Assembly (NCBI GenBank): GCA_965217825.1
Contig: OZ244571.1
Coordinates: 434,001 to 498,000 of the forward strand
Direction of reading: 5' to 3'
Source of the DNA: VXNE01 sp965217825
GTDB taxonomy: Bacteria > Pseudomonadota > Gammaproteobacteria > Pseudomonadales > Azotimanducaceae
DNA: 64,000 nucleotides
Shown: positions 44,014 to 52,069 of the stretch, one piece after another
How positions within the stretch are numbered: position 1 is the stretch's first letter
How the letters are laid out: every line of letters begins with the position of its first letter
Translations under genes and position numbers: made by a program
The notes under the pieces: model-generated
The model's input: the letters and a program-made list of their open reading frames with translations, nothing else
Database searches by the model: none
Told to the model about the DNA's origin: nothing

Positions 44014-44955
44014 TTAGAACAGCCTACGCTTCCGCTTCTCCTTGACCTTTCCCTTCTTGTCGACCACTTCGTTCGTGATCCGAGCCAGCATCCCGCCCGC
44101 GATGCCGTCGCCTTGGATGACTATGGCTTTGGAAAATCTAGCTTGCGCGCTGGTCACTTCCAGCTTGCCGATAAACTCCTCCTCGCGCCCAAGCTCCTCC
44201 CCCGTGTCGGGATCCACGAAAGCCTCGCCCTGGCTGAACACGTCGAGCACGTTGCCCTCGGAGAGCATGCTGTTGCCGTAACTGAGCATGACTTCGCCGT
44301 TGCTCTGGACGCGGACAATCTTGATGGGAAAGATGTTGATCACTATCAGGTTGGTCACGTCCTGAGCGGTTTTTCGCATCACGTCGCCCAGCAACACGCT
44401 CTCGTCGGAGTCCGCCGCCTGTCCTATGCCGCCGACTTGGAATCCTCCCTTGCCGCTCGCCTCGGCGGTCACCGTGTCGGCGAAGCCTATCTGTCCCCTT
44501 TCCACATCGATGACTCGAACGTCCACGGACATCACCGCTTTTTCGCTCGATTGTCCGAAGCCGCCGACTTGCGTGGCGCTTGCTTCCTGACCGTACTGCG
44601 TGATGGCTCCCAAGAGAATGTAGTTCACGCCCCGAAGGCTCAACGAACTGCCGTCGAATCCTCCCGACGATACGCCCACGAGCGTCAGCCCTTGCTCCTC
44701 CAGAATCGAGTTCATGCGATCCCTTTCCATCACGTCGAATTTGTTGGTTTTGACCAGCGCGGTCGTCACCATATCCACGAACGCCCGCGTGTTCTCTCTC
44801 GGATCTTGCCCGTACGCTCGATAGTGCTTGTCCTCGCTGGAGTCCATCGCCTTGAATTCGATTTCCCCCACGGCGATGGTCTGTTTTCCCTGCGCCAGCG
44901 CGGACGCGCAAAGAAGCATCAAGGCGGCGAGCGCCCCGAATCGTATCCCTTTCAT
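44014..44955 (-). CDS. CsgG-like exported protein
   Basis: The ATG at 44955 gives 313 residues with a signal peptide (KGIRFGALAALMLLCASALAQG). No lipobox is present, unlike true CsgG. The mature part matches the CsgG fold: IAVGEIEFKA, LVKTNKFDVMERDRMNSILEEQGL, LRGVNYILLGAITQYGQEA and DVRVIDVERGQIGFADTV. The C-terminal part has an SH3-like segment and a basic end (KGKVKEKRKRRLF). It is probably a periplasmic protein. No curli genes are nearby. Confidence 0.85.
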   Translation of the reverse strand: MKGIRFGALAALMLLCASALAQGKQTIAVGEIEFKAMDSSEDKHYRAYGQDPRENTRAFVDMVTTALVKTNKFDVMERDRMNSILEEQGLTLVGVSSGGFDGSSLSLRGVNYILLGAITQYGQEASATQVGGFGQSSEKAVMSVDVRVIDVERGQIGFADTVTAEASGKGGFQVGGIGQAADSDESVLLGDVMRKTAQDVTNLIVINIFPIKIVRVQSNGEVMLSYGNSMLSEGNVLDVFSQGEAFVDPDTGEELGREEEFIGKLEVTSAQARFSKAIVIQGDGIAGGMLARITNEVVDKKGKVKEKRKRRLF

Positions 44956-45509
44956 GTGTGTGTCCCTCCCGATGGGTTGCCGTTCCCGGCACACACTGGT
45001 GCCGGGTCGTGCTTAGACCACACAGGCGGTGGAATCCCTGCTATTCGCCCCAAGGCAGATAGCTAGTCCGCCTCGTTTTGGACTGTTGTATTCGCAGGCA
45101 ACCCGGCATAAGCGGGTGTGCCCGTGTCGTCTAAGCGGGATCGAACGTAGCGAGAGGCGGGGCGGAAGTCAAGTCAAGCGGCAAGACGCTCATGCACCAG
45201 AACAGTGCATCAGGGCGGTCTTGTAGTCAGCGATATAATTCCCCCAATTAGCGCTAGCATGAGCTGTTGCGGTAGCGCCTTCTCCGGCGAGCCACCGCTC
45301 CGACTCGCTTGGACAGCCCGCTAGAAATTCGCGCGCCCCCGGTCGCCGATTCGGCGGTCGGCTTGGCGCGCCAATGCCACTATTGCATAGGTAACGCCGT
45401 CAAACTCACGACCATCGCCTAAACATACACGCAACGCCCCTTAGTTCATGCCGACAGGGTCTGGGCCGAAAAAATCGTCGGCGTCCGACATTTTGCTCGA
45501 AGAGCGGGT
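44956..45509. other. Non-coding interval
   Basis: This 554-bp stretch has no convincing gene on either strand. It contains a 12-bp palindrome (ttggcgcgccaa, 45363-45374) and AT-rich patches near 45230 that could be a promoter for the CsgG-like gene. I see no RNA gene or repeat of significance. Confidence 0.5.
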
Positions 45510-46322
45510 TCAGCAACCCACTGGACCTCGATCGAGCCGCACGATCTCGCCTGCGAAGGTTGCATCCGGACAGGGGAAGCGCTCAACCACCAGCGGGTCG
45601 TGGCCCGGGATTATCAGTTCTTCGGCATCCGCCAGTCCGCGTATTGTTGCGTACCCTTCGATCATGGCACCGACGTCGTAGACGATCGGAAACGGGTTCT
45701 CCTCGATCATGTTGGCATAGAAGTGCACGGCGTCAGACGCCAGCACCAGCCATCCACGCTCGGTCCAGACGCGCACGGCTTGATGTCCATCCGTGTGTCC
45801 GCCGATGTGATGGACGCTGATGCCGGGTGCGAGCTCTCGCGCACCGTCAACGAACACCACGCGGTCGTCATAGACGGCTCGAACGAAATCGCACACGTAG
45901 TCGACGTCAAAGACCATGCGCATGCGCTGATGGCCCATATGCCGCCCTGTCGCGAACGCCATTTCGCGATCCTGCAGGTATAGCTTCGCGTTCGGAAACG
46001 CGGAAAGGTCGCCGGCGTGGTCGTAGTGCAAGTGGGTCACGATGACGTCCTCGACCTGGTTCGCGTCGATGCCGAGCATCTGCAACCCTTCGGACGGTAG
46101 GCGCATGATCGACCGCCCCCGGCGCTCGGCGCCGATGTGATCGAACCCGAGATCCACGACGAAAGTCCTTCCATTGCCGACGATCGCCCATATGAAAAAG
46201 TCGAGCGGCATCGGGCCGTCGTGAATGTCGCCGAAGATGAAGTTGTCTCTGGCGGGCCGGTCAAAGTGCGCGTAGCGGATCGCGTAGACCTCGTACGGTT
46301 CGGCAGGCATACGATCAGACAT
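45510..46322 (-). CDS. Metallo-beta-lactamase-fold hydrolase (AHL-lactonase-like)
   Basis: The 270-residue protein has the MBL zinc motif HLHYDHAGDL, a further His in HIGGHTDGHQ, the Asp in LASDAVHFY and a late His in IPGHDPLV. This set fits the N-acyl homoserine lactonase-like group. The start is the ATG at 46322. It probably hydrolyses lactones or esters; quorum quenching is possible but unproven. It lies upstream of the 554-bp non-coding stretch and 50 bp downstream of the Nudix gene. Confidence 0.87.
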   Translation of the reverse strand: MSDRMPAEPYEVYAIRYAHFDRPARDNFIFGDIHDGPMPLDFFIWAIVGNGRTFVVDLGFDHIGAERRGRSIMRLPSEGLQMLGIDANQVEDVIVTHLHYDHAGDLSAFPNAKLYLQDREMAFATGRHMGHQRMRMVFDVDYVCDFVRAVYDDRVVFVDGARELAPGISVHHIGGHTDGHQAVRVWTERGWLVLASDAVHFYANMIEENPFPIVYDVGAMIEGYATIRGLADAEELIIPGHDPLVVERFPCPDATFAGEIVRLDRGPVGC

Positions 46323-46372
46323 AACGGTTACCTCGTGTTGATTTGAGGGCTATTGGCCCGGGGCGTGCCGAC

Positions 46373-47140
46373 TCACGAATCGAGCTCCGTCGGCATGAAG
46401 AATTCGTGCAGTTCGGGATCCCGGTGCCCCTTGATCATTGTTGGGACCACACCTGTGTCAGTCAGTGCCGCGCGGACGATCTCCTTGTTGAAAAGGCTCA
46501 CCCCTTCGGCATCCAGATACTCCTGCAAGGGCATCCACAGGCACTGGGCGATCTCCTCCTCCTGCCTGACGATGGTCTCGTTGAGTGGCCGCAAAAGGCA
46601 GACAAAGTAGATGTCCGACTTGCCGTGCCGGTATCCGTGCCAGTGGCGGAAGCAAACGACGCGTTCGAACTCCGTCTCGATCCCGGTCTCCTCGTGGACT
46701 TCGCGCATAACCCCTGTCACCAGGTGTTCGCCTTGATGCAGAAGCCCGCCCGGCAACTTGAAAAACGGCGGACGGTTAGTGGAGACCAGGTAGTTCTCGC
46801 TGACCACCAGCAACTCGTCCCGTTCGTTGATCACCACGCCGCCCGCCCCGACGAAGTGGGTGGAGTAGCCTGGAATGAACGCCCCTTTCTCCAACTGAAG
46901 GGTGAGCATGAGGTAACTCTCGCCGCTGTGGTGGAAGCTGAAGCCCTGTTCAACGGCCACGGGAATGAGCGCCGACTTGGTAATGGGGATTTCCAGCCAG
47001 ACCACGAGATAGCCGTCCTTATTCCACGCCGCCAGGGAGTGACGCAACTGTTCGGAGAAGGACTCCGGGTCGTCATTTAGGGCTTCCGGCCGGGGCAGGA
47101 CCCCCCCAAAACGATTAGTCGTCGAATCTATGGCTCCCAC
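46373..47140 (-). CDS. Nudix hydrolase (NUDT6-like)
   Basis: The 255-residue protein has an N-terminal helical/GNAT-like domain (SLAAWNKDGYLVVWLEIPI, then VAVEQGFSFHHSGESYLML) and a Nudix domain. The Nudix box runs GGLLHQGEHLVTGVMREVHE, ending ETGIE, which fits the GX5EX7REUXEEXGU pattern. This two-domain layout resembles NUDT6/FGF-2-antisense-type Nudix proteins. It hydrolyses a nucleoside diphosphate derivative of unknown identity. A fragment of a related Nudix box occurs again at 48430-48507. Confidence 0.9.
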   Translation of the reverse strand: MGAIDSTTNRFGGVLPRPEALNDDPESFSEQLRHSLAAWNKDGYLVVWLEIPITKSALIPVAVEQGFSFHHSGESYLMLTLQLEKGAFIPGYSTHFVGAGGVVINERDELLVVSENYLVSTNRPPFFKLPGGLLHQGEHLVTGVMREVHEETGIETEFERVVCFRHWHGYRHGKSDIYFVCLLRPLNETIVRQEEEIAQCLWMPLQEYLDAEGVSLFNKEIVRAALTDTGVVPTMIKGHRDPELHEFFMPTELDS

Positions 47141-47330
47141 GCGCTCTCCTTATCCTCAGCGTCAATCCCTCTCACGATTCATCCTAGCCGAGAACTGCGA
47201 TGCGTTGGTACCGGCGGGATGAACCGAGTGGTCGGGTAGCCACCGCGCAACGGGAACGGATATGGTGGGGCTTGCCGTCCCGACGCGCTGCTGAAAGCGC
47301 AGATCCTCGAGCAGTAGACCAATCTAATAT

Positions 47331-47424
47331 GCCCTTAAGAGCGCCTTCTGATCTGTCCACCTTGAGAAAATCTGCTAGGGTGCTCTTAAGCGCATGTAAA
47401 CCTAAATAGAGAGCCCTTGAGAGC
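47331..47424 (+). promoter_or_regulatory. Three 12-bp repeats upstream of hipB (likely operators)
   Basis: gcccttaagagc (47331-47342), gctcttaagcgc (47382-47393) and gcccttgagagc (47413-47424) share the near-palindromic core gcyCTTRAGmgc. Starts are 51 and 31 bp apart, roughly whole helical turns. The last abuts the hipB start codon. HipB-type antitoxins repress by binding such repeats. Confidence 0.5.
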
Positions 47425-47766
47425 ATGGTCGCTAAAAATACACTCTCAACATCACCGCCTTACGCCGTAGATAGCGCGCTAAAGCAGTTTGGCGCGAACC
47501 TCAGAACCGCGCGTTTGCGTCGCAACCTCACCCTCGTGGATGTCGGCGCGAAACTCGGTGCGGGCGTCCGGGCGATTGCCGATGCCGAAAAAGGCAAACC
47601 AACAACCGGGGTTGCCGTCTATGTCGGTCTCCTCTGGGCTTACGACCTACTCGGTCCAATTGCCGACCTTGCCGATCCTGCCAGTGATATCGAAGGACTT
47701 GCCCTTGCGGAATCCCGCGAGCGCGCGCGCTCACGCACATCAAGGGAATTAGACAATGACTTCTAA
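47425..47766 (+). CDS. HipB-like HTH antitoxin
   Basis: The 113-residue protein has an XRE-type helix-turn-helix: QFGANLRTARLRRNLTLVDVGAKLGAGVRAIADAEKG (in outline, the recognition helix near AGVRAIADAEK). Its C-terminal tail ends in Arg/Ser-rich sequence. Its stop overlaps the hipA start by 11 bp. It would repress the hipBA operon and neutralise HipA. The partner kinase is truncated, so this may be a solitary repressor now. Confidence 0.8.
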   Translation: MVAKNTLSTSPPYAVDSALKQFGANLRTARLRRNLTLVDVGAKLGAGVRAIADAEKGKPTTGVAVYVGLLWAYDLLGPIADLADPASDIEGLALAESRERARSRTSRELDNDF

Positions 47767-48664
47767 CACCGAGTGCTACGTCTACATCACGCTTCCCCGG
47801 CAGACGGACTTCGTTACGGCAGGCAAATTCAACCTGGAAAACGACCGCCGGGGAACACCCATCGGGCGTTTTGTCTATGGCCGGAATTACCTCGCGCGTG
47901 AGGATGCGGTACCGATCGACCCCATCGAGCTAAAGCTTGATGGCAAGACCGATGAGAACAGGCTGTTGAATGGCGTGTTCGGCGCGTTGCGCGATGCGAG
48001 CCCCGATTACTGGGGCCGCCGCGTCATCGAAAAGCATGCGGGTGTCGCTGAACTGGAAGAACTCGACTATCTGTTGCACTCGCCCGATGACCGAGCGGGG
48101 GCGCTCGGATTTGGGCTTGGGCAAGAGCCACCTGCTCCGCGCCGACAATTTAACCGGACGATGGATCTCGAAAGGCTGCAAGCAAATGCCGACGCTATTA
48201 TCGAAGATGAGGATCTATTGGATGGCCGTGATGCCCAACAAATCTACGAGCTGCTCGGCGGGACCTCGATGGGCGGCGCCCGCCCGAAGACCCTTATAGA
48301 AGATAACGACGGGCTCTGGATCGCGAAGTTCAACCGTGCTGATGATCGGTGGAATCACGCGCGGATCGAACATGCGATGCTCGTCCTGGCGCGCGCGTGT
48401 GGTATCCGGACAGCGGAGTCTCGTGTTCTAGCAACTTCTCGCCACCTCCTGTGTCCAACGGGGTGCCCAATTTCAATCCCGGTCTCCTCGTGGACTTCGG
48501 CGCCAAAGCAGTGGCCCGCAGGACGGACTGGTTCGGATGACTGCCACGCTACGGGCGATAGTACATTTGGATCCTTGGCGTCTGGCGCCGGCCGGACCGA
48601 TCCGCTCATGTCCAAGGTCCCAGCGCCAAGTGAAAGTTTTGGACGACCGTTCGAATATGAGTAG
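47756..48664 (+). pseudogene. HipA-like kinase, C-terminally truncated
   Basis: The first 225 residues or so match the HipA family: ALRDASPDYWGRRVIEKHAG, LGFGLGQEPPAPRRQFNRTMDLERLQ, and the Gly-rich loop GGTSMGGARPKTL with LWIAKFN carrying the conserved Lys. Similarity ends at AESRVL (about 48430). The following 78 codons encode unrelated, low-quality sequence (PISIPVSSWTSAPK). The catalytic HxxNxxD loop and most of the C lobe are missing. The kinase toxin should therefore be inactive. The junction coincides with a Nudix-box scrap on the other strand. Confidence 0.8.
48430..48507 (-). pseudogene. Nudix-box fragment at the hipA breakpoint
   Basis: Read on the minus strand this encodes GAEVHEETGIEIGHPVG. 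It includes 24 bases identical to the Nudix gene at 46373-47140 in its REVHEETGIE box. It is far too short to be functional and overlaps the missing part of hipA. It points to a rearrangement involving a second, lost Nudix gene. Confidence 0.55.
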
Positions 48665-48683
48665 CGGCGCCACTTATTTTTCT

Positions 48684-48714
48684 CACGAAACAAAGTTTTT
48701 TATTTTGTTTCGTG
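48684..48714 (+). promoter_or_regulatory. Inverted repeat upstream of abiEi (likely operator)
   Basis: cacgaaacaaa (48684-48694) and tttgtttcgtg (48704-48714) form an 11-bp perfect dyad with a 9-bp spacer. The half-site cgaaacaaa recurs once more at about 48760-48768. A possible -35 (ttgacc, 48726-48731) with AT-rich sequence about 20 bp further on lies between them. AbiEi proteins bind such inverted repeats to repress their operon. Confidence 0.55.
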
Positions 48715-48796
48715 ACATTAATATGTTGACCCTTTGCTATCTCCGTGCAATTCTATTCCCGAAACAAAGATTCGCACTAGGTTTTGTGCAAAACAT

Positions 48797-49669
48797 ATGC
48801 CCGAATTCGCCACAAGGTCGCTATCACCTCAGGAAAGCCGAGTCGTGCTGGCCCTTGCGGAGCGCAATGAGCGCGAAGTGGCGCGTCAGCAGATTATTGG
48901 AATCCTGGATACCAGTCCTGAAGCAGCCGACCATGTCATCCGTTCGCTACGAAAAAAAGGCTGGCTGGAGCGTGCGAGCTGGGGCAAATACCTCCTCATT
49001 CCGCCCGAATACGGCCCTGAAGCGCTGGGTGAAAGCAACGTATTGGCGCTCGCCAGCCTAATCACAGCGCCGTACTACATCGGCTACGGTACCGCGGCTA
49101 CGCACTATGGCATGACGACCCAGCACCGAAATGTCGTCTGGTTGGTTACCCCGCAGCATCTGCGTGATCGGCGGGTTTTGAATGCTGAGATCAAGATCGT
49201 CAATCCGAGTTCCAAGAAGTTCTTTGGCTTTGCCGCCGTCAGTGTTCTGGGATTCGAGGTGCAGATGTCCGATCGCGAAAAAACCGCGATCGACTGCGTT
49301 GACAGACCAGATCTGTCAGGCGGCGTCAGCGAGGCTGCCTATGTCTTGGCAAGAGCATGCCAGAAGATGGACTGGGAAAAAGCCATCGACTATCTATTGC
49401 ACATGGACTCCGTCGCGCTCATGAGAAAGTTTGGCTGGCTAGTTGATCGCATAGACGGGGACATCCCTGATCACCTTAGAACACGTCTGCTCGATGAGGC
49501 TAGAACGCGACGTAGCGTTGCGATTCTTGGACCGAAAGAGACGGCCACCGAAGTGATCGGTTATCAGAGCGAGTGGAAGGTACACGCAAATGTTTCCGAA
49601 AGAGCTCTTGCCGAGAGTGATGGCCTGGGAAGGCGCCACACGATCAAAAGGGAGCCGAAGGGATGCTGA
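48797..49669 (+). CDS. AbiEi-family antitoxin (type IV toxin-antitoxin)
   Basis: The ATG at 48797 gives 290 residues. It has an N-terminal winged helix (RQQIIGILDTSPEAADHVIRSLRKKGWLERASWGKYLL, in outline) and the C-terminal AbiEi domain with NVLALASLITAPYYIGYGTAATHYGM and SDREKTAIDCVDRPDLSGGV. It represses its own operon and counteracts AbiEii. It overlaps the toxin start by 7 bp. The region is visibly more AT-rich than its neighbours, and the module lies next to tRNA-Asn, consistent with horizontal transfer. Confidence 0.9.
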   Translation: MPEFATRSLSPQESRVVLALAERNEREVARQQIIGILDTSPEAADHVIRSLRKKGWLERASWGKYLLIPPEYGPEALGESNVLALASLITAPYYIGYGTAATHYGMTTQHRNVVWLVTPQHLRDRRVLNAEIKIVNPSSKKFFGFAAVSVLGFEVQMSDREKTAIDCVDRPDLSGGVSEAAYVLARACQKMDWEKAIDYLLHMDSVALMRKFGWLVDRIDGDIPDHLRTRLLDEARTRRSVAILGPKETATEVIGYQSEWKVHANVSERALAESDGLGRRHTIKREPKGC

Positions 49670-50568
49670 CGCAACCACAGGTCCAGCGATACTCGGCACA
49701 ATCCGGCCTGCGCGACATCATGATCGCTGAAAAGGAAATCATCCTGACCTACGTTCTCCAACTGTTCTCAGACAAGGGGATCCTGGGGGAGTTGGCGTTC
49801 AAGGGCGGGACCTGTCTTCGCAAAATGCATCTTGGAGGCCAAGCGCGATTTTCAACGGACCTGGACTTTACCGCTACCAAGGAACATCACCCCGAGGATC
49901 TGATCCTGGAAATGATGGCGGCCTTTGAAGAGCCGTACCACGGCATCACCTTCAACCTTGATGACGAGTACTACGAGACACAGGACGGGCTCTCCTGGGG
50001 CGTCAACCCCACGTACAAGCATGACTGGAACACCAGCGGCGCAAGCGAGATCAAGCTCCAGATCAGCTACCGTGAAATGCCGACACTGCCAACTGAGTCC
50101 CTTGAGCAGTGCGAGCAAAGCTACTTCAAGGAGCTTGAATTTACGCCTGCGCAAGTCACAAGCCTCGCGCTAGAAGAAATGCTCGCCGAAAAGATCCGTG
50201 CTTGCTATCAGCGAAGCAAAGCCCGCGACATCTATGATCTCGGCGTATTCGCGATGCGCCCGCTCAATCAGGATCTTGTCAGGCGACTCGTGGTGCTCAA
50301 ACTCTGGCAATCGAGGGACACATTCCAGCCCGAAAAGCTCATCGAAAAGCTCTCCAACGGGAAAGACTTCGACTGGCAAGATCTTGCGCAGCTTGTCAAC
50401 AAGGACCACACGATTGATCAGGAAAAGATCACCTCAGCGTGCGTAAATCGATTTGCGTTTCTCACTGTAATGAACGAGGAAGAGAAAACACTGGCGAGCG
50501 ATCCGTACGAGAAAGAAAAGACCCTCTGGGAGAAACTCAGAAACGAGATTCAGAATGTGGGTTCCTAA
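49663..50568 (+). CDS. AbiEii-family nucleotidyltransferase toxin (intact)
   Basis: The 301-residue protein carries the AbiEii/AbiGii signature GELAFKGGTCLRKMHLGGQ, followed by RFSTDLDFTA with the paired Asp positions. It also has EEMLAEKIRACYQRSKARDIYDLG, the conserved Lys/Arg helix and R-x-x-D-x-x-D motif. All key family residues appear present. It is the only intact canonical AbiE toxin here; that of unit B is frameshifted and that of unit A is divergent. It acts by nucleotide transfer to RNA, causing reversible growth arrest or abortive infection. It is co-transcribed with abiEi. Confidence 0.9.
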   Translation: MLTQPQVQRYSAQSGLRDIMIAEKEIILTYVLQLFSDKGILGELAFKGGTCLRKMHLGGQARFSTDLDFTATKEHHPEDLILEMMAAFEEPYHGITFNLDDEYYETQDGLSWGVNPTYKHDWNTSGASEIKLQISYREMPTLPTESLEQCEQSYFKELEFTPAQVTSLALEEMLAEKIRACYQRSKARDIYDLGVFAMRPLNQDLVRRLVVLKLWQSRDTFQPEKLIEKLSNGKDFDWQDLAQLVNKDHTIDQEKITSACVNRFAFLTVMNEEEKTLASDPYEKEKTLWEKLRNEIQNVGS

Positions 50569-50662
50569 GCATCAGGGCTCGCGAAGATGTCGCCGTCGGT
50601 ACGTTTCTGTGAGACAAACCGACTCGCGCGCAGTCTGCAACCAATGTGTATCGAGAGGGATT

Positions 50663-50738
50663 TGGCTCCGCCTGCTGGGCTCGAACCAGCGACCCGCTGA
50701 TTAACAGTCAGCTGCTCTACCAACTGAGCTAAGGCGGA
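50663..50738 (-). tRNA. tRNA-Asn (GTT anticodon), CCA encoded
   Basis: On the minus strand the gene starts TCCGCCTTAGCTCAGTTGG, has the anticodon loop ctGTTaa, a T arm with GGTTCGAGCCC and ends GGCGGAGCCA. The acceptor stem pairs TCCGCC with GGCGGA and the D, anticodon and T stems all close. The CCA end is encoded. Confidence 0.96.
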
Positions 50739-50776
50739 ACCGGGGCAGCGCAGTATATCAGGCAACCCTGCCGAAG

Positions 50777-51346
50777 TTATCGCCGATCAAACACCCGCAC
50801 CGCGCGCACATCCTGGCCGCCGGTCCTTACGAACACCTCTACCCTCAACTGCTGTCCACCGTCCTCAAGGCGCATGGTTTCGGTGCCCCGGATCGGGTCG
50901 CGGCGGGATTCGATCACGAGCGCGTCGTCGCGCCAGCTCGCCCGAATGGTCCAGTAGTCGCGTGTTCGTTCGCCCCAAGTCACATCCCGATAGACGCCGC
51001 CGGCGTAGTCGATCCCCATCGAGTAGCCATCCTGCTCGATGACCATGCGTGTCGCCCCGACGACGGGGAAGTCATGCACTACGAACGCGCTCGAAGCCCG
51101 GGCATCGCGCTGCCTGCCGCGCAGTACGTCAACGTCCTCGCGGCGACGGATCTCGTCCGGGTCGGGCGCCGCATCGCTTTTGACTTCGTTGAGAACCCAG
51201 GTGCCGCTCAGGTTGAAACTCGATGGAGGGTCGACGTGCTGGTACTGGCACCCGGTTACCGCCATTCCGATGCACGCGAGGACGATCAGCCAGGTGACCA
51301 CCCGTATCGGCCAATCTGGTTTCGTTCCCCTTCGGCTATGCGCCAA
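50777..51346 (-). CDS. Lipoprotein of unknown function
   Basis: The 189-residue product has an N-terminal membrane anchor (VVTWLIVLACIGMAVTGC) with the lipobox AVTGC, so it is probably lipid-modified at Cys33. The mature part begins after QYQHVDPPSSF and contains SGTWVLNEVKSD and a run of beta-type segments (TRMVIEQDGYSMGIDYAGGVYRD). It looks like a lipocalin- or META-like beta-barrel, but I do not recognise the family with certainty. Confidence 0.75.
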   Translation of the reverse strand: MAHSRRGTKPDWPIRVVTWLIVLACIGMAVTGCQYQHVDPPSSFNLSGTWVLNEVKSDAAPDPDEIRRREDVDVLRGRQRDARASSAFVVHDFPVVGATRMVIEQDGYSMGIDYAGGVYRDVTWGERTRDYWTIRASWRDDALVIESRRDPIRGTETMRLEDGGQQLRVEVFVRTGGQDVRAVRVFDRR

Positions 51347-51418
51347 TCCGCCACCTCCTTCGCGGTAGACTTCAACATCTTACACGGCGATTGATGTCGC
51401 CGAACGGAGCATGGCGCA

Positions 51419-52069
51419 ATGCGGAGACGCAAGAGCCAACTCAAAGTCATGCTGCTTCCGGCGGTGGCGATGATGGCCCTCGCCGGTCCACCCGATCTGC
51501 CCAAGGGGTTCACGTTGTCCGACCCCATTTGGTTCGCCAACGATATCGGCAGTTCCAAATGTCACTTGCTCCGCTTCGATGACCATCCCGTGGGCCATGT
51601 CGCCACGATCAAGCGAGCGGGTGAAAACCTGGTCCTGCGGCGGTGCGAACGGACAGAAGGAGAACGTGATTTTGGGGGGAAGCGGCGGGACGGTACCGAC
51701 TGGGTGAGAGGATCGGCGCCGGGATGGTTCCTCGTGCAACCCGGCTTCGGCGAGCCGACGCTGATTGAGCTGGAAGGCGTCGACCATTTTTCGAACCCTC
51801 AACCCTGCGGCAACAGGATCGCGTACTGGGCCATAGGGAATTTGGCCAGCTCGGCGACGCGTAGCGAGTACTTTGCCTACGTCGGGGATCTCCTCACTCA
51901 GGAGATCCTGCGCCGGCGATATATGGGCCCAGCGTGGATGGCCACGGACTACGTGTTCCATCAACCGCCCCCACAATGGAACGAGGACTGTACGGAGGCG
52001 CGGTTCCACAATTCCCGGTATTTCGACGAACCCGCCACCCTTCGATTGGGGTCCCCGGAAGCCGGTTAG
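51419..52069 (+). CDS. Exported protein of unknown function
   Basis: The 216-residue product has a short signal-like N terminus (RRRKSQLKVMLLPAVAMMALAGPPD). The mature part holds several Cys, Trp and Tyr residues: IGSSKCHLLRFDDHPVG, LVLRRCERTEG, NPQPCGNRIAYWAIG and QWNEDCTEARFHN. Two disulfides are plausible. No family is recognised. It is divergent from the lipoprotein gene and ends 4 bp inside the convergent LLM gene. Confidence 0.65.
   Translation: MRRRKSQLKVMLLPAVAMMALAGPPDLPKGFTLSDPIWFANDIGSSKCHLLRFDDHPVGHVATIKRAGENLVLRRCERTEGERDFGGKRRDGTDWVRGSAPGWFLVQPGFGEPTLIELEGVDHFSNPQPCGNRIAYWAIGNLASSATRSEYFAYVGDLLTQEILRRRYMGPAWMATDYVFHQPPPQWNEDCTEARFHNSRYFDEPATLRLGSPEAG

Noticed and set aside
47141..50663. 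Search for an attachment-site repeat of the tRNA-Asn 3' end
   Set aside because: No second copy of the tRNA end was seen to the left, so a tRNA-targeted island boundary is not supported.
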